Source: Buxus sempervirens (lineage: Eukaryota; Streptophyta; Magnoliopsida; Buxales; Buxaceae). From it: a stretch of 64,000 nucleotides of DNA. The notes below the pieces were generated by a model. The model worked only from the letters and a program-made list of their open reading frames with translations. It did no database searches and was not told the origin of the DNA. The stretch is taken from the NCBI GenBank assembly GCA_947561395.2, contig OX387183.1:56155915-56219914 (forward strand). The letters are read 5' to 3'. Shown here piece after piece: positions 23,601 to 36,156 of this stretch. Both the position numbers and the translations under genes were made by a program. Position 1 is the stretch's first letter; each line of letters begins with the position of its first letter.

Positions 23601-25786
23601 TGGCTTACACCAAGTCTATGTTACTTACACAAAGAAAATGCTAAAGATTCTTGACTAACATTGCTGTCCCAAATGCCCCTCAATTTTATCTTGATAACTA
23701 CATATTATTCTGGCACGAGATCTACTGCCAAAATGTCCTTCGCTTTTACTTCTATTCTTTTAGGGAATAAAATGCATTGCTTGAACATCTTCCCCTAGTT
23801 TTCTAAATTCTTACCCAATCACTTGTTTGTGCATTAATATAGTATATAGATCCGAAAGCAAAAATTATAATATTATATGCCCATTTGTGGCCCTGAGACC
23901 TATTGATTATTCACAATGACAATACTTACTTAGGTTGCACTTAGATATCAAGAAAATGTGTTGGGGGGATCGATTAACCGAAGACATGATTTTTTATAGA
24001 GCGGGACGAGGAGATAAGATTCATGTTGTTGACTCTATTTTGATGGGAACTTGTTTATGATGATGATGATGATGATAACGATGAAACAAATTTTTTTTTT
24101 TTAATAATACCCTGATATCTTGAATGGGATGCATTTTAAGCATAAAATTTTCTCGGGATGGAATTTTTAGAAGTAGCAGGTCTCACAAACTTTCTAAGAG
24201 TATCATCATACACTCTCCCAATATCCAAACACAACATAAATGAGGATGTTTCGGTCATTATGCAGCTGAACGCAATTACTGTAAACAAGAAGCAACTTGA
24301 GAAAAAACATAAATACATGGGTCGGACCAAAACAAGCCAAAAGCTCATTGACTGCGACCCTGCAAATTAAACCCTCTCCGATATAAATACGAATTTATAA
24401 AAAGCCCTCCCACGCGGAAATCCGGACTTTAATCGTGATAGATCACATCAGAATTATGATGAGATCAATCAATATCGATCGTCCAAAATTAAAAGGTATA
24501 ATTACGAAAGAGGAGACAAAGCACGTGACAACACATACGTACTTTTCCTCTTTGACTTTTATCCCATAATAATTAGGACCATCAAAGAAGTGGAAAAAGG
24601 GAGGGGTTGTGTCTTGTGTGTACTAATGGTTGGCAACCCTGTTAGGGAACAAAGGTGCTAAAAGGAAGGGCGTTGCCGTCTTTTAAGTTATGGGGGTTAA
24701 TAATCTGAATGAAGCAGCGGAGCAGAAGGTAAGTTGTCAACCAGTTCATGCATGCATCGAGAGAAGGTGGTTGTTGCACCATACCAGAGTAATAGCTGTG
24801 GTTTAATGTGAATTAATTTGTATGCTTGTCCAGTGTCCACTGCTGCATGGTTGCCAAAAAAGTTTTTCATTTACACAAATATCAAAGTGATGGATTACTT
24901 AAGTTGGGCTGGCTGGCCCCTTTTGGACATTTTCTCTTACATTTCGGTGTTGTCCTCCTCTCCAACAATTTAATCCTGGCCTCACCATTAAGTTGGGCCC
25001 TTTCGGAAGATTGAGGTCATCTACTGTTAAGCTCGAAAGAAGGGTTTAACAGTATCCAGCAGCTGCTTACTGCATCACTAATCAATCGTAATAAAAAAGA
25101 GAAAATTTTTTTTACTTTTCAATGAAGTGCTTGCTGATGTAGCAAGCAATTGTTGGGTATTATTCGTGTTCCATAAAAATTTATAATGAATTTTGAGAAT
25201 TTTCTTAATTGCTTGAGGATTTTCTTCTTTCTCCTGTTTTGGGTGAAATAGATTTGCTACCTTTTCAATGGCATGAATTGATTTACAATTGGTCGTTTTG
25301 ATTTTGTTGCACAAAAAATATGATCATATAAAAATAAATGAACAACTAAGGACCAACCTTCTTTTCTTTTCTTTACTGCAGGTGTGATTGTAATTTTGTT
25401 GCCAAATCAATAAGTAAATGAAATTAAAGTTGTTTGGAATTAACAAAAAGGACCAAAAACATATTTTGCTGCAGGAAATCCCAACCTTCATACAGCAGTA
25501 CGAGTACATTCACTTGAGCTTCAACAGATAAAATTACACACCAACACAAATTCAGCATTGATAGAATAATCTTACTATACTTTGTTGTAAGAAAAGGACT
25601 TTGAAGATACGAAGTTTTGCCACCAAAATTCCAGAACTTAATCTACTCATCTTACCCACTAACATGTATAAAGCACCACCTCATAACTGAATTTTTAGTG
25701 AACCAATTAATGAATGACCATATACTAAAATTATGTATTCTGTACATCATATTGCTGAATACTATTTTATGTTTGATTCCTGCCCC
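20659..25786. other. WOX3 upstream region, no supported gene
   Basis: About 5 kb. Bases 20659-21000 look like WOX3 leader/promoter, with GA/CT-rich tracts. A transposon-tail remnant lies at 21960-22075 (listed separately). A locally GC-richer islet at about 22970-23270 has no long ORF. Short GAT repeats occur at 24056-24075. The rest is AT-rich with no gene or structural RNA that I can support. It may include distal WOX3 regulatory DNA, which is inference only. Confidence 0.5.
21960..22075. mobile_element. Transposon 3'-end remnant (hAT-like repeat tail)
   Basis: The pattern of a C-run (GGTTCCCCCCCAACTC), an A/T-rich block, a second C-run (GCCCCCCCAGATTTGGAGTA) and CCTGGTTCCGCCACTG is a common dispersed plant repeat that I associate with the untranslated end of hAT-type elements. 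No coding part remains. The superfamily is recalled rather than demonstrated. Confidence 0.4.
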
Positions 25787-28700
25787 TTAATTAATAGCAG
25801 TGAGAGGAACTCTGGAGTCTCTCAAGGATTGAGCAGCCTCATGTGTCCCTAATAAATGTTTCACATCCCCATTTGCTAGTTTCGCAGACTTCCCATCCCA
25901 GAATGACCTCAACAACTCCTCAAAAGCTGGAGTTCTAAGTTCTTCAATGGATGCAATACTTGGTAAATTGACAATTCTCTTCTTTGGCGTTGAACAAGAT
26001 GGTTCATCCACCTGATTACATGCAGATAAAATTGATCAAACACTGAAAATTCAATAATAAAAATTTAATTCCTTCCCTGATAACAGCAGCCATGCTAATT
26101 CTTGATGTTAATTACCTTGTATTCATCCAGCAAACATTTTCCTGCATTTTGAGTAATCTCAACAGTTTTGTGGTAGTGACTGCTCCTCAGTTCCCTCAGA
26201 TCCCCATAGCAGGGAACAATCATGGAATCCATGTTCCCACATGCATCATGGTCGAGTTTCAATGAATCTGCAAAAGTGTTTCCCTTGAATAAATCTTGTA
26301 GAAGGTGATCAACCAATCTCTATCAATTGGTGGCCTTAAACTTAAATCCATATACATGCAGATAAATACTTACACTCAATAGATGAAAGAAGACTCTTGT
26401 ATGCAATATCCACATCTTCAAGTGAAGATGAAGCAGCAGAAGATAACTGACAACGAAGCGACTGATTTGCCTCCATTCCACCCCTATGGGAAAGAAAATA
26501 ATGAAGAGAAAGGCATCAAAGAGTGTCCCTCAAAAAAAAAAATTTTTTTTTCAAGATTAACATCTATTACTTACATGATAATGGAATCTACAGATGCAAG
26601 ATTGCCCTTTTCAAGACTTGTCAGGGATTCTTGAGCATCCCTCCACTGTTGTGCACCCATCTTCACCTTTGACACACTGCACAAAATAATCACGAAATGT
26701 TGGAGATGGACCAGAAGAAATACACACACATCATATTTGATGTTGCCCTCCTTACCAATGTTGAAGACCATCTTCCAAGCCATTCTTTCCACTGTCAACT
26801 GCAGCAGTATCCTCAAGATAGTGGGTTTCTGTTTTCTCCATATATGTTGTCCACTCATCTTTAACAGAAGAAGTATAATGTTGCATGGTTGACATTTCTT
26901 GCTGTAACTTGCCGGTTCTGCCAGTAGCACTTTCCCGAAGACTGCCCACTGCAGTTTGAACCTAGACGTAAATAACATGTGAAAACTTTTAGATATCCCA
27001 TCATCCTTGAGGTACTAAAATATTCCATAAAAAAAACTGGACCTAATTAATACATCTCTCCATAACAACACCAAAAAATTAAGAAATAAAAAAATAAATT
27101 CTTTCATTCATTACCATAGGACATCTACATGCTGTTTGACAGATGGAATTTTTTGAGTATTTTTTTTAATTAATCACAGGTTTTAGGGTTAACAAAAATA
27201 AATTATCTTAAGAAAAGCCTCAATCCATCATAAGGAAAAGAAAAAATTGACCAAGTTGGACTTGGGAAGCATTTGAGGCTAACTCAAAGATCTGACCTTC
27301 AGTGTTGTCCAATTATTTCATGAATCAAAGAATCATGCAAGAGAAAAAAAAACAGAGTAAAAGGCCATCTGCGAAAACATTGTCAAATTAATACATATAT
27401 ATACAAAATGAAAATTCAGATAGAGATGGCGCATAGCAAATCAGAGTTACAACATTCACAAGGAATCACAAGCAAAATATTTAGTATGCTGCAGCTATTA
27501 ATGATATGTATTTTGTAAGTTTCCAGAATATGCAGTTTTTTTGGTTCAAGAAATATTTTAGTGGAGTAGTGTAACTTGAACTTGTACAAATCATGGCTAA
27601 AGCATTAATGCAGGACCGAACGAATTATATGTTCACATAACATGGAGACAGAAAATGGTACATAGAAGATGAGAAACTTTGCAAGAGACATGCAATTAGG
27701 TAACAACAATAAGTTTACGTTAAAGATTGAGTTGCGTAAAGATAAAATGGAGACATAAAAGGGTTAGTAGTCTAAACTAAAACTAATAAGGAGACGCACA
27801 AGTTTTTTCTTCCTATCATTTGAACTTGCAAGCAGCTCTGCAACTTTTTCTAACAATTGCCTTTCTTCAATAGCTGCACACTCCTACATGTACAAAATGA
27901 AAGATTAAATCCGGCAGTGGAAGGCTGCAAATAAATCCATTAGAAGGAATGATTTAAATTGGAAAACAAGAAAATACCTCAAATTTCTTTTCAAGCTCAC
28001 ATAACTTCTGATCATTGACTTTTTGTGCTTCTTCCACGATTTGTGACAATTTAGAGGCATGCATGTCTAAAGTCTTGAAGAAGTTCCCTGTAACTAAAGA
28101 AATAGATCGGGTGGTCTCTACTGTCCTGGAGAGTCCCTGTGTTTAACATCCAGATGAAGCAGTTTAATTCCAAGTGATACCCACAAATACCATTTAAAAG
28201 TGGTGCAAAAACACTAGGTGCCAGTTTTCTGACCTCACGTTGTTGTTGTGCATAAGCAGCTAGTTTATCTTCTTGCTTATTAAGGTTGCTTTGAAGATCA
28301 TCAAGTATCATGTTGGCATCTGAAGCAATTCTTTTGAAAAGCTGCATCACAGGAATAGTGTAAAACACTAACAGAACAAAGACCAAGTGTGAGTGACTTG
28401 TATAGGAATTAAGCAATACTAACATCTTCAAGAGAAGCTGACTGCCTTGAAACTTCTGAACTCAGATTTTCAAAAGTTGACTGAGAATTTCTATCAAGCT
28501 CTCCTGCTAAATCATCCAAGGCTTTAATACCAGAGCCATACATCATTTTCAGCTTTCCAAGGCGTCCTCGAAGTTCTTCTGTGGCCTAAAAACAGACTAA
28601 AGATTGTCAATAAAAACTGGTTTTTTGAGTCTAGTTTGTCAATCAAGTCTTCATCCAACTGTCTTCGTTTTCAATTTAGTCTTAGTTTAACCATCTTCGC

Positions 28701-31700
28701 AAAATTAAAAGGATCCAAATGGACTCAAAATGAGTACTTATATTTGAAAGAGAGGTTATATTCACAAAATGTACATCTTGCCTCTGTTTTTGTAGATACA
28801 AAGGATTGCATATCCTCCTCCATTTCCTTCAGCTGTTGCTCCTGCTGTTTTACAGAAGATGAAACATTCTTATGCAAGACTTCAAGATGCTGAGTTAATT
28901 GATACTGGAATTCTTGGATAAGAATTTTGTTTTGGTCTTCTATTTTATCCTTTCGCTCTGCAGACCAGAAATGATAGAACTGTCAGGAGTATTCAACAGT
29001 TCTTGCATTTTAGTGCATCATAAATTCAACAAACAAATTTACTTCTTAAAAAAATGGATACTAACCAATTTTGGTGAACAAGCCAGACATATCTGACACT
29101 GCATTCTCTAGCTCTGCTCGAAGCTCAAATGCTCGCTCCATAAGTACTTTCTCTAAAGGAACAAAGATGGATGTATTTTTATTAGAGCTATATCATGAAA
29201 TATGGAGCATAAATTGATCCAATGGATACTTCACACTAAATTCATAAACAGTAGCTTCAAACCATAAAAATCACATAAAAATATACGAATCTGTGCCAAG
29301 CAGTAATTCAAGATGAATAATAAAATTTCAAAAAAAAAATTTTACTTTTAGAAGCATAAAACCTAAAATTAGCTTCAAACAATAAAAAGCACAGAAAAAT
29401 ATATGAATGTGTGCCAAGTGTTAATTCAGGATGAATAATTAAATTCTTTAAGAAAAAATTTGCTTTTAGAATCATAACATCTAAAACAAGTTTTTATCTT
29501 CTACAGAGGAAGAATTTATTAGAAAGGAACACTGTAGTTGACATGGGACAGGGTCCACTAATCTTTGGCTTTTTGTTCCCCCTTAAATTTGGATTCTTAA
29601 TATAGCTCCTTTTTATATTTTGTCTTTCATTTTCTATTATTATTATTATTATTATTATTATTTTGCCTTGTATTTGGAGAATATATAGTTTAGGAAAATA
29701 TCTTGGATTTCTGTTAGTACAATTGTGTTTCTGCCCATTTGATACACTTCTTAGGGTGTCCATAGCGGTTTGCCACTTCGTATTTGATGCCTTATTCTTT
29801 TCCTTCTTCTCTCTTGCTTTGTTGCTTCTACACAAATCTTGCTGTACATGTACTGCAACAGAAAATCTTTCTAAATTGTTCTCAAACAGTAATATCCACA
29901 GCAGTGTTTTCAGATTTCTCTTTCTCCCTAAACAGATATCTGTGTGCGTTATTTTTTTTATTTGTGTGGGCTTGTGTGCGTGGTTGAGAAGTGAGGATAC
30001 AAGGAAATAACAATTTTATAATACCTTTGCTTTTTCGTTTTATACTTTTTCGTGTGTGTCGGGGGGGATGTGAATTGAAGAAATGTAGCAATCAAATATT
30101 ATAGATTATAGTAAAAAGAAAATTCCACATATAAAATTGCACTTTGCTTACCAGATCTGAGGAGATTTAAGATCAGGTATTCCTTTTCCTTAATTGTTGC
30201 ATTTGCCTGTCTATATCTTTGCTCTAGATCAAACAATGAATGTTCAGTATCATCGAGTTTTTTCTGCAATTAATTGAAATAGAGAAGTTCAATATTTTGT
30301 ACTAATAGAACACAGAAAAGGGTAGAACGAAACGTTAGCTGGAAAAGTGATTTGTAACATGACCATAAAATTATGTAGTACCTGAGTCCTTTCAAGTTTT
30401 TCACTTAATTCGGAAGACAACTCTTTCTGAGAATCATAAAGTTCCTGAAGTTCCATCAATTGCTGCTCACGGCATGTTAAGTGGTCAATTATCTACACAA
30501 CCATTTGGAAAGGCTCACATGGAAATGAAAAACCTCAGAAGATGTGGAATGTACCTTCTCTTTAGCTTCTGAATCAAGTTCCATGCGCTCTATTTTCTCA
30601 GACATGGCCTGGTTACAAGAGAGAGATTGCAGGGTTAAAGGCTGTCAAATCTACTACAAAAATTTTCTAGTGTTCTCTTTGTTGACACTGAGTGATCCAC
30701 ATCAGACAAAATAGCAAGATCAGAACCTTCTTCTCAGCTTCTTCTTGCAGGTAACGGTCCCGAGGTATATAGATACCATTCTTTTCTCTTGCAGCATATA
30801 CCTCTGTTTGGAGATGAAAAACAGGAACAACTATTATATAATGTAAAATAAATTTAAGCACCCAATTTTTTAAGATGCATTTCTCAGAGAGAAGGAGAAG
30901 GAGAGAGAGAGAGAGAGAGAGAGTAAAAGCCCATTCAAACTAAGAAGCACTCAACAACCTTGTTTAAGGCGGTCAATCTCAGAATATAAATCCTTGATCA
31001 TTGCAGATTTCATCATCTTCTGATTAACCTGAAATACAAAAAGGCAGAGTTATTATATTGGTTATCATTAATCCATTACAGCTTCAAAAGCACAAGAAAG
31101 GAAGAAAAAGATCAAAGTCAACCACTGACCTCCGGCTTGTTCTTGATGTTTTTGGCACGGTGTGCATAATCTAGGGTGCTTAGTGTCTCTTCCAAACAGT
31201 GAATAGAAGGTGATATGGTAGCAATTATGCATGTTTTTGTTTTCCCTCCAAGTGAATCTCTCAATAATCTTGTTAGTTTGCTATCCCTAATATTCCAAGC
31301 AATTTGTTTCAGTAGTTTGACAGACATTTTAGTTTTGAAACACGTATTGGATGCAAGTAGGAATGACTATGATACTTGCCTGTATGGAACATGGCAAGAA
31401 TGCTCAACTAATGCATTAATGACGCGACCAAGCGTAAGTAAGCTTTTATTAATCTCCCCTGCTTCCCTTGCTCTGCCCTGTAAGAATAGATTTCAGTATG
31501 TTCAAATGCAAACCACAGGAATTTTGAGCACTGGGACTGTTATGAACTGAATGTGCTTAGACCTAAAATAGCAAGAGTAGAGCTGTATACAAGAATCTAA
31601 CATTGTGTGCATGCCATCTCTCTATGAAACACAGCTATATCCTAAGAACAGTTCACATATGAAGCAGTCAAGGTTAAACGTAGCAATTATATACCTCTCT

Positions 31701-32979
31701 CGCACCAGAACGTGAAATATTCTCAGAACCAGCAAGATCAACAAGATTTAGCTTTCCGCATTTGATCAGCTCCTCCCCCTCTGGTGTACATTCCTTAATG
31801 TGAATAGTGATAGAAAAAATTGAGTGAGAACGACTGCTTTGCTTATTGAGAAGTGTCTCTGCGGTACGTCTTTTTGCAGACCCCTTCTCCAAGATCTTAT
31901 AAATTTCATTTGCAGTTGAAACTATCTCCTCTTCCAGACCTCTCACAAAAACACCCCCCTTCCCATCTTCCATAAGTGCTATTGGCTTCTTCAACTTCTC
32001 ATCTATAAATTTTGAGCATTCTTCTGGGGCCAAAAGATCTGTTATTTCCTCATTGTACAGCTCTAAAAAGGTAACTTTCATGCTATACTCTGCATTTTGA
32101 GCTTCAAGAATATCAAAAATTTCCCGAACAGCTCTTGGAATAACACCTGCATCATTTGGGAATTCCCCATTCTACAAAAATAACAATGCAAAAGAACTAA
32201 AGATAAATATGAGGAGTGAATAAAAAATATACATACACGTGAGCATATATACATGCACGCAGGCAAACACAAACACACATTCACACATAAGTGAAGGCCA
32301 GTTATATGTAAGAACAATATTAGAACCTTTGCTTTCCTTCCCCCTCCTTCCATAGTGTAAGTTTTTCCCGTTCCAGTCTGACCATAGGCAAAAATAGTAC
32401 AGTTATAGCCCTCAAGGACTTCATTCACGATAGGAGAGACAGATTGATCATACAAATCCTTCTGTTGGGATGTTGGACCAAAGACCTAGAATAAATTTGT
32501 AAACCATGTCACTGTCTAAATGCATAATTGTTCTAAATACATCAAAGAGGTGCAGAAATTATAATATGGGAATCAATATTAGCTACCAAACCTTGTCAAA
32601 CACAAAGGTTCTATCAATCTGTTTATTTGCAATGTTCTGAACTGCTGATACTTCTCGTCTATGCTCATTGCAGGAAATCACCACAGGTGTGTTCACCTTT
32701 ATCTCATCCTCACTCAATGGCCTACCAATGCAGAACAATTTTATCATAACGCCTCAGAGAGAGACTTAGCAAGTAAAATCACACATCACACCACGATTGA
32801 TCTCACCTGCAACGGAGAAGAACCTGAACATTCACCCCTTTATCATGCTTACTGTTCGAGTTTCCATCTCCTGATCGCAGATCCCTTCCAGCCTTATCGC
32901 TGGACCGTGGAGTTTGAGATGGTGAAACCGCAACCAGTCCCCCTACTCTCCTCTGATGCTGTGACTGGGAAGAATCCAT
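25787..32979 (-). CDS. KIN5C: Kinesin-5 (KIN-5C / TKRP125 / RSW7-type) motor protein
   Basis: Twenty-two exons, all in frame, give about 1062 aa: 32807-32979, 32592-32721, 32327-32485, 31695-32171, 31380-31477, 31130-31286, 30959-31028, 30727-30803, 30555-30608, 30382-30492, 30152-30263, 29066-29152, 28782-28957, 28424-28585, 28234-28341, 27978-28136, 27800-27883, 26756-26961, 26575-26676, 26374-26483, 26116-26267, 25787-26011. The motor domain is N-terminal: P-loop GQTGTGKT at about 136-143, switch I SSRSH at 266-270, switch II DLAGSE at 299-304. A long coiled-coil stalk follows. The tail has TPKKR and the BimC-like [13 protein letters not shown] with a CDK-type TP site, ending in VPLTAIN. 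Kinesin-5 tetramers crosslink and slide antiparallel microtubules in spindle and phragmoplast. Introns 5 and 13 use GC donors. Confidence 0.95.
29252..29487. repeat. Tandem duplication, 118-bp unit, in kinesin intron 11
   Basis: Two adjacent imperfect copies start at 29252 and 29370. Both run from TAGCTTCAAAC through GTGCCAAG to a TTTTAGAA..CATAA end. They lie within the intron 29153-30151, which also carries an (ATT)n microsatellite at 29636-29662 and T-rich sequence that may be a further insertion. Confidence 0.7.
30901..30923. repeat. (GA)n microsatellite in kinesin intron 7
   Basis: About 11 GA units lie within the intron between the exons at 30959-31028 and 30727-30803. Confidence 0.85.
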
Positions 32980-34657
32980 AGCTAAATGCTTCTATAAAGC
33001 TAAAATTCTCCTGAAAGATTGATCGAACAAATAATGAGAAACTAGTTCACAAAGAACATGCGTGATCTATCTCAAAATTAAACAATCCAAAGTTTCAAAC
33101 AACCAGAATCCAGAATCATCTATCCCCAAATCCAAAAACAAAAGAATCCTATCTGAAAAATAAAAATCTTAATCAGCTCAAAAGATCGGAATCTCTAACG
33201 AGACGTCTGAAATCCGACAATCAAAGATCCACGAAAAACAATTGTCTTCACAATACATACAAAAAAATTAAAAACAAAACAAACAGAACAATAAAAGAAC
33301 GAAAATCGACCTACCAGAATCAAGCATTTATTCAAGAAATGCACCATCAAATTCTTATTTCACAAGCAAAAATATGAGAAAATTACAGTAAAAAAGTATA
33401 CAGTAAATACCACAACTTAATCCTTCTCCAAACCCCCAAAAAAAAAAAAAAAAAAGAAAGAAAAAGGAAAAGAAGCAGTGAAACCTCAATCTGCTCGATA
33501 ACCCATCAATCGGAAAATCCTTGAAATTTGAGACAGAGAAATCGTGCAAAAACTCACTGTAAATCGATCTGCCGGCCGATCGAGAACTCCAACACGGATG
33601 TAAAACCAAAGCAGATTATATAAATCACAGTAAATTATGAAAAATATCGAAGAAGCAATGGCGATGACATCAAGCAGAGGAAGAGAAGTTGCTTCGATGA
33701 GCTCGTGATCTTTATTTAGGTTAAAAAATGAATCAAAGAAATGAGGACGAAATGGAGACGAAGTTAAACGATGAGGGAAGAGACTAGAGAGCGAGTCTTA
33801 AACTAGAAAGTAAATTAAAGAAGTGCCGTTACAGGAACGTTTAAAAATCGAAGAACCGCCTTGACGATCTTCCTTAACGGCGTTAAAGATCCGTTTCTTT
33901 TGATTTTCCGACCGTTTGAAATAGCTGACAATGAGATGAGAATAGACTGCTCAGGCATTGGCTCTCTTGAAACCTCTTATTTGAACAACAAACACAGAAG
34001 AGAGTGAGAAATTGTTATTTTAATGCTTCAAGTAGGCCCATGGATCTATTTTATTTTACAAAGGTGCCATCGATGCCCTAGTGGGAACTTTGTAATTTAA
34101 TATTCCAAAATTCTCTTTCTCACAAAGTAGGTCTCCCCTTTTTTTTTAATCACAGGGGAGCTTAGAAAACTTCCAACTTTAGCTAAACTTCCCATAAAAA
34201 AGAGCCTTTTTTCATTTTGACATTAGTGACCATTCTCAATTAAGAAGACAAAGTCTCTTTAAAAGATAATATCAGGTTGCGTTTGGATTGCTTAATTAAG
34301 CACTTAATTTCAATTTATGATTTATTAAAGCATTTTTTTTAAGCACAGTATGAGAAAAAGAAGGTGCTATTTTGTTTCAAAAATCACAAACAAGATGGCA
34401 AAAATAAATAAAGAACAAGCAAACCACAGAAATAAAAATTAAAATATGTGTAAAAAAAACCTAACACTCTAAATTGCTTCAGGATTTGGTAAACCTTATA
34501 AAACTTAAGATTTTTCTCATGTTCTTTTACTTTTAAATTCTCTCTCGCTTCCTATTTTTCTTTTTCAATTTTACAGATTATATTTATAAAAATTTGAAAG
34601 AAAGATTGTGAAGGCAACAATTTCTTTCTCCTTAATTACAACCTGTTATTATAAAAC
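32980..34657. other. Kinesin-5 5' leader and promoter region
   Basis: No coding ORF is supported. Bases 33000-33700 contain purine- and T-rich tracts compatible with an intron-containing leader, and the MSA cluster lies at 33826-33916. Bases 34150-34657 are AT-rich. A fragment at about 34276-34310 (TTGCGTTTGGATTGC...) resembles a MITE end, but its partner was not found. Confidence 0.5.
33826..33916. promoter_or_regulatory. Cluster of four Myb/MSA cores upstream of kinesin-5
   Basis: Four AACGG cores lie in about 90 bases: CCGTT at 33826-33830, AACGG at 33876-33880, CCGTT at 33891-33895 and CCGTT at 33912-33916. The last reads TCAAACGGTC on the gene strand, nine of ten positions of the mitosis-specific activator consensus YCYAACGGYY. 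MSA elements bind MYB3R factors and drive G2/M transcription of mitotic genes, which fits a kinesin-5. The cluster is about 0.85-0.94 kb from the ATG, so it implies a long 5' leader, probably with an intron between about 33000 and 33750. Confidence 0.6.
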
Positions 34658-34660
34658 TAA

Positions 34661-34931
34661 GGCCTCGTTCACCGTCATTTTGGGAACTTGACTTAAAATG
34701 AGTGTTTTGTTGCAATTTGGGAATGAGTTTTCCTTAAATGAGTTTAAGAAAATGCACTAGAAATGGAAATCACTCCTAAGCCCGTTTTTGAATTTTGAAA
34801 AACTTATTTTGCAAAAACACAATGGCGAACTTAAAATACTAAAAAACTCTAAAAGATATACTTAAAAACTTGTTTTAAAGACTTGAAATGAGTTCTATTT
34901 CCCATATTGAGAATAATTGGCAAACGAGGCC
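34661..34931. mobile_element. Tourist/PIF-Harbinger-like MITE, 271 bp
   Basis: The left end GGCCTCGTTCACCGTCATTT pairs with the right end AATTGGCAAACGAGGCC as terminal inverted repeats. Flanking TAA at 34658-34660 and TAA at 34932-34934 form a 3-bp target duplication typical of PIF/Harbinger MITEs. It has no ORF, so it would be mobilised in trans. Confidence 0.75.
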
Positions 34932-34934
34932 TAA

Positions 34935-35988
34935 GGATTCAACACCTACTAATCTATAATCTATAATATAATATAAGCTGATTTGTTCCAATTTCCGAGG
35001 GTCAAATAGAGTGGTTAGGATTGGGAATCGAAATTAAAAATTTGTTTGGACCAGAGGAGCGTTGGAAGTGTAGGAATGCTATTGGCTATTCAAATAGAAG
35101 GTGGTAGGTTGGTGAAAACGGTCCAGACGTGGGGACAGATTAGGAAAGTTAAATGAGATTAGAGGGAACAGGTGGGGTTGGTTATGTGGTGGCGAAGGTG
35201 CCCCACGTGAAAAAGAGTGATGTGAGCGAGCACGTGCCCTTTGGTGCCTTTGTTGCCTTTCAATTTCAAAATCTTCCGTTGCTTTCTCAGTACCAATTAC
35301 TACCCTTACCCTTATGCTTCTTTAGAATTACAATTTTACCCCATTTGATTTTTCTTGGTCTCTAAAGAAATTAAAGAAATAATCAATTTAAAAATCATTA
35401 CAGATTTAATTTTATTTTTTGCTACTTTAGATTAACAGTTATTTAAGGATAAAATGTTCAAATTATTTTTATTGATTTAACAACTTTGATAAAGGAGGTT
35501 AATGTCATTCTAAAAACCTTAGGGGAGTTATTTGCAGATTTCAGAAATTAGAAGGGAGGTAAGCATCATTTATAAAATTCTTGCAAAGTCTATAATCTAT
35601 ATCCTATATCATTTCCAATTATGTACAATGGCCTTATAATTGATCTTTGGAATCTTAAAAATAAAAAATAAAAAACTTATGAATTTTAAAAAAAAAAATT
35701 ATTTTTAAAATACAATGAGCCTCTTAGTTCACATTAAAATTTATTACTCTTTTGTTTGTTATTTTCCTCTTTTTGGTTATATAAATATTCTAATACAAAA
35801 AAGTTTTTTTTGTTCTTTACATTAATGATAGAAACAATATGAATGAAATCTTGCAACCCTTCTTAATTTTGCAAAATCGCTAAAAAAAGAAAAAGAAAAT
35901 AGAATTCAATTCATTTTAATTAAAAAATTGATTTTTTAAATTTCTTTTTTCAAAGACCACCCTTGTGTTGCCTCTAGTGTCTCGGATC
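34935..35988. other. AT-rich intergenic sequence with two G-boxes
   Basis: Two perfect CACGTG palindromes lie at 35204-35209 and 35231-35236, 27 bp apart. No adjacent gene start is visible. The rest (35370-35980) is very AT-rich with no ORF of note. Confidence 0.45.
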
Positions 35989-36156
35989 ACTTCCTGTGGT
36001 AGCTTTATCTGCAGCTCTTAAATGAAACCTCCACAAGATGCAAATATGTGTCCTGTGGTTGAAAATTATTAGTTGCGTATTTGCATCTACATGACACGTG
36101 TTTACATCCTGTGGAGGTTTCACTTAAGGGCTGCAGATAAAACCACCGCAGGAAGT
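35989..36156. mobile_element. Hairpin MITE, 168 bp
   Basis: The left arm ACTTCCTGTGGTAGCTTTAT and the right arm ending AAACCACCGCAGGAAGT are inverted copies. Complementarity continues inward (GCTGCAGATAAA against TTTATCTGCAGC; CCTCCACAAGATG against CATCCTGTGGAGG). The element folds into a nearly complete hairpin. I could not fix a target duplication. Confidence 0.7.

Noticed and set aside
29494..30091. ORFs on both strands in kinesin intron 11
   Set aside because: They lie within an intron, contain microsatellite-encoded homopolymers (poly-Ile) and show no domain.
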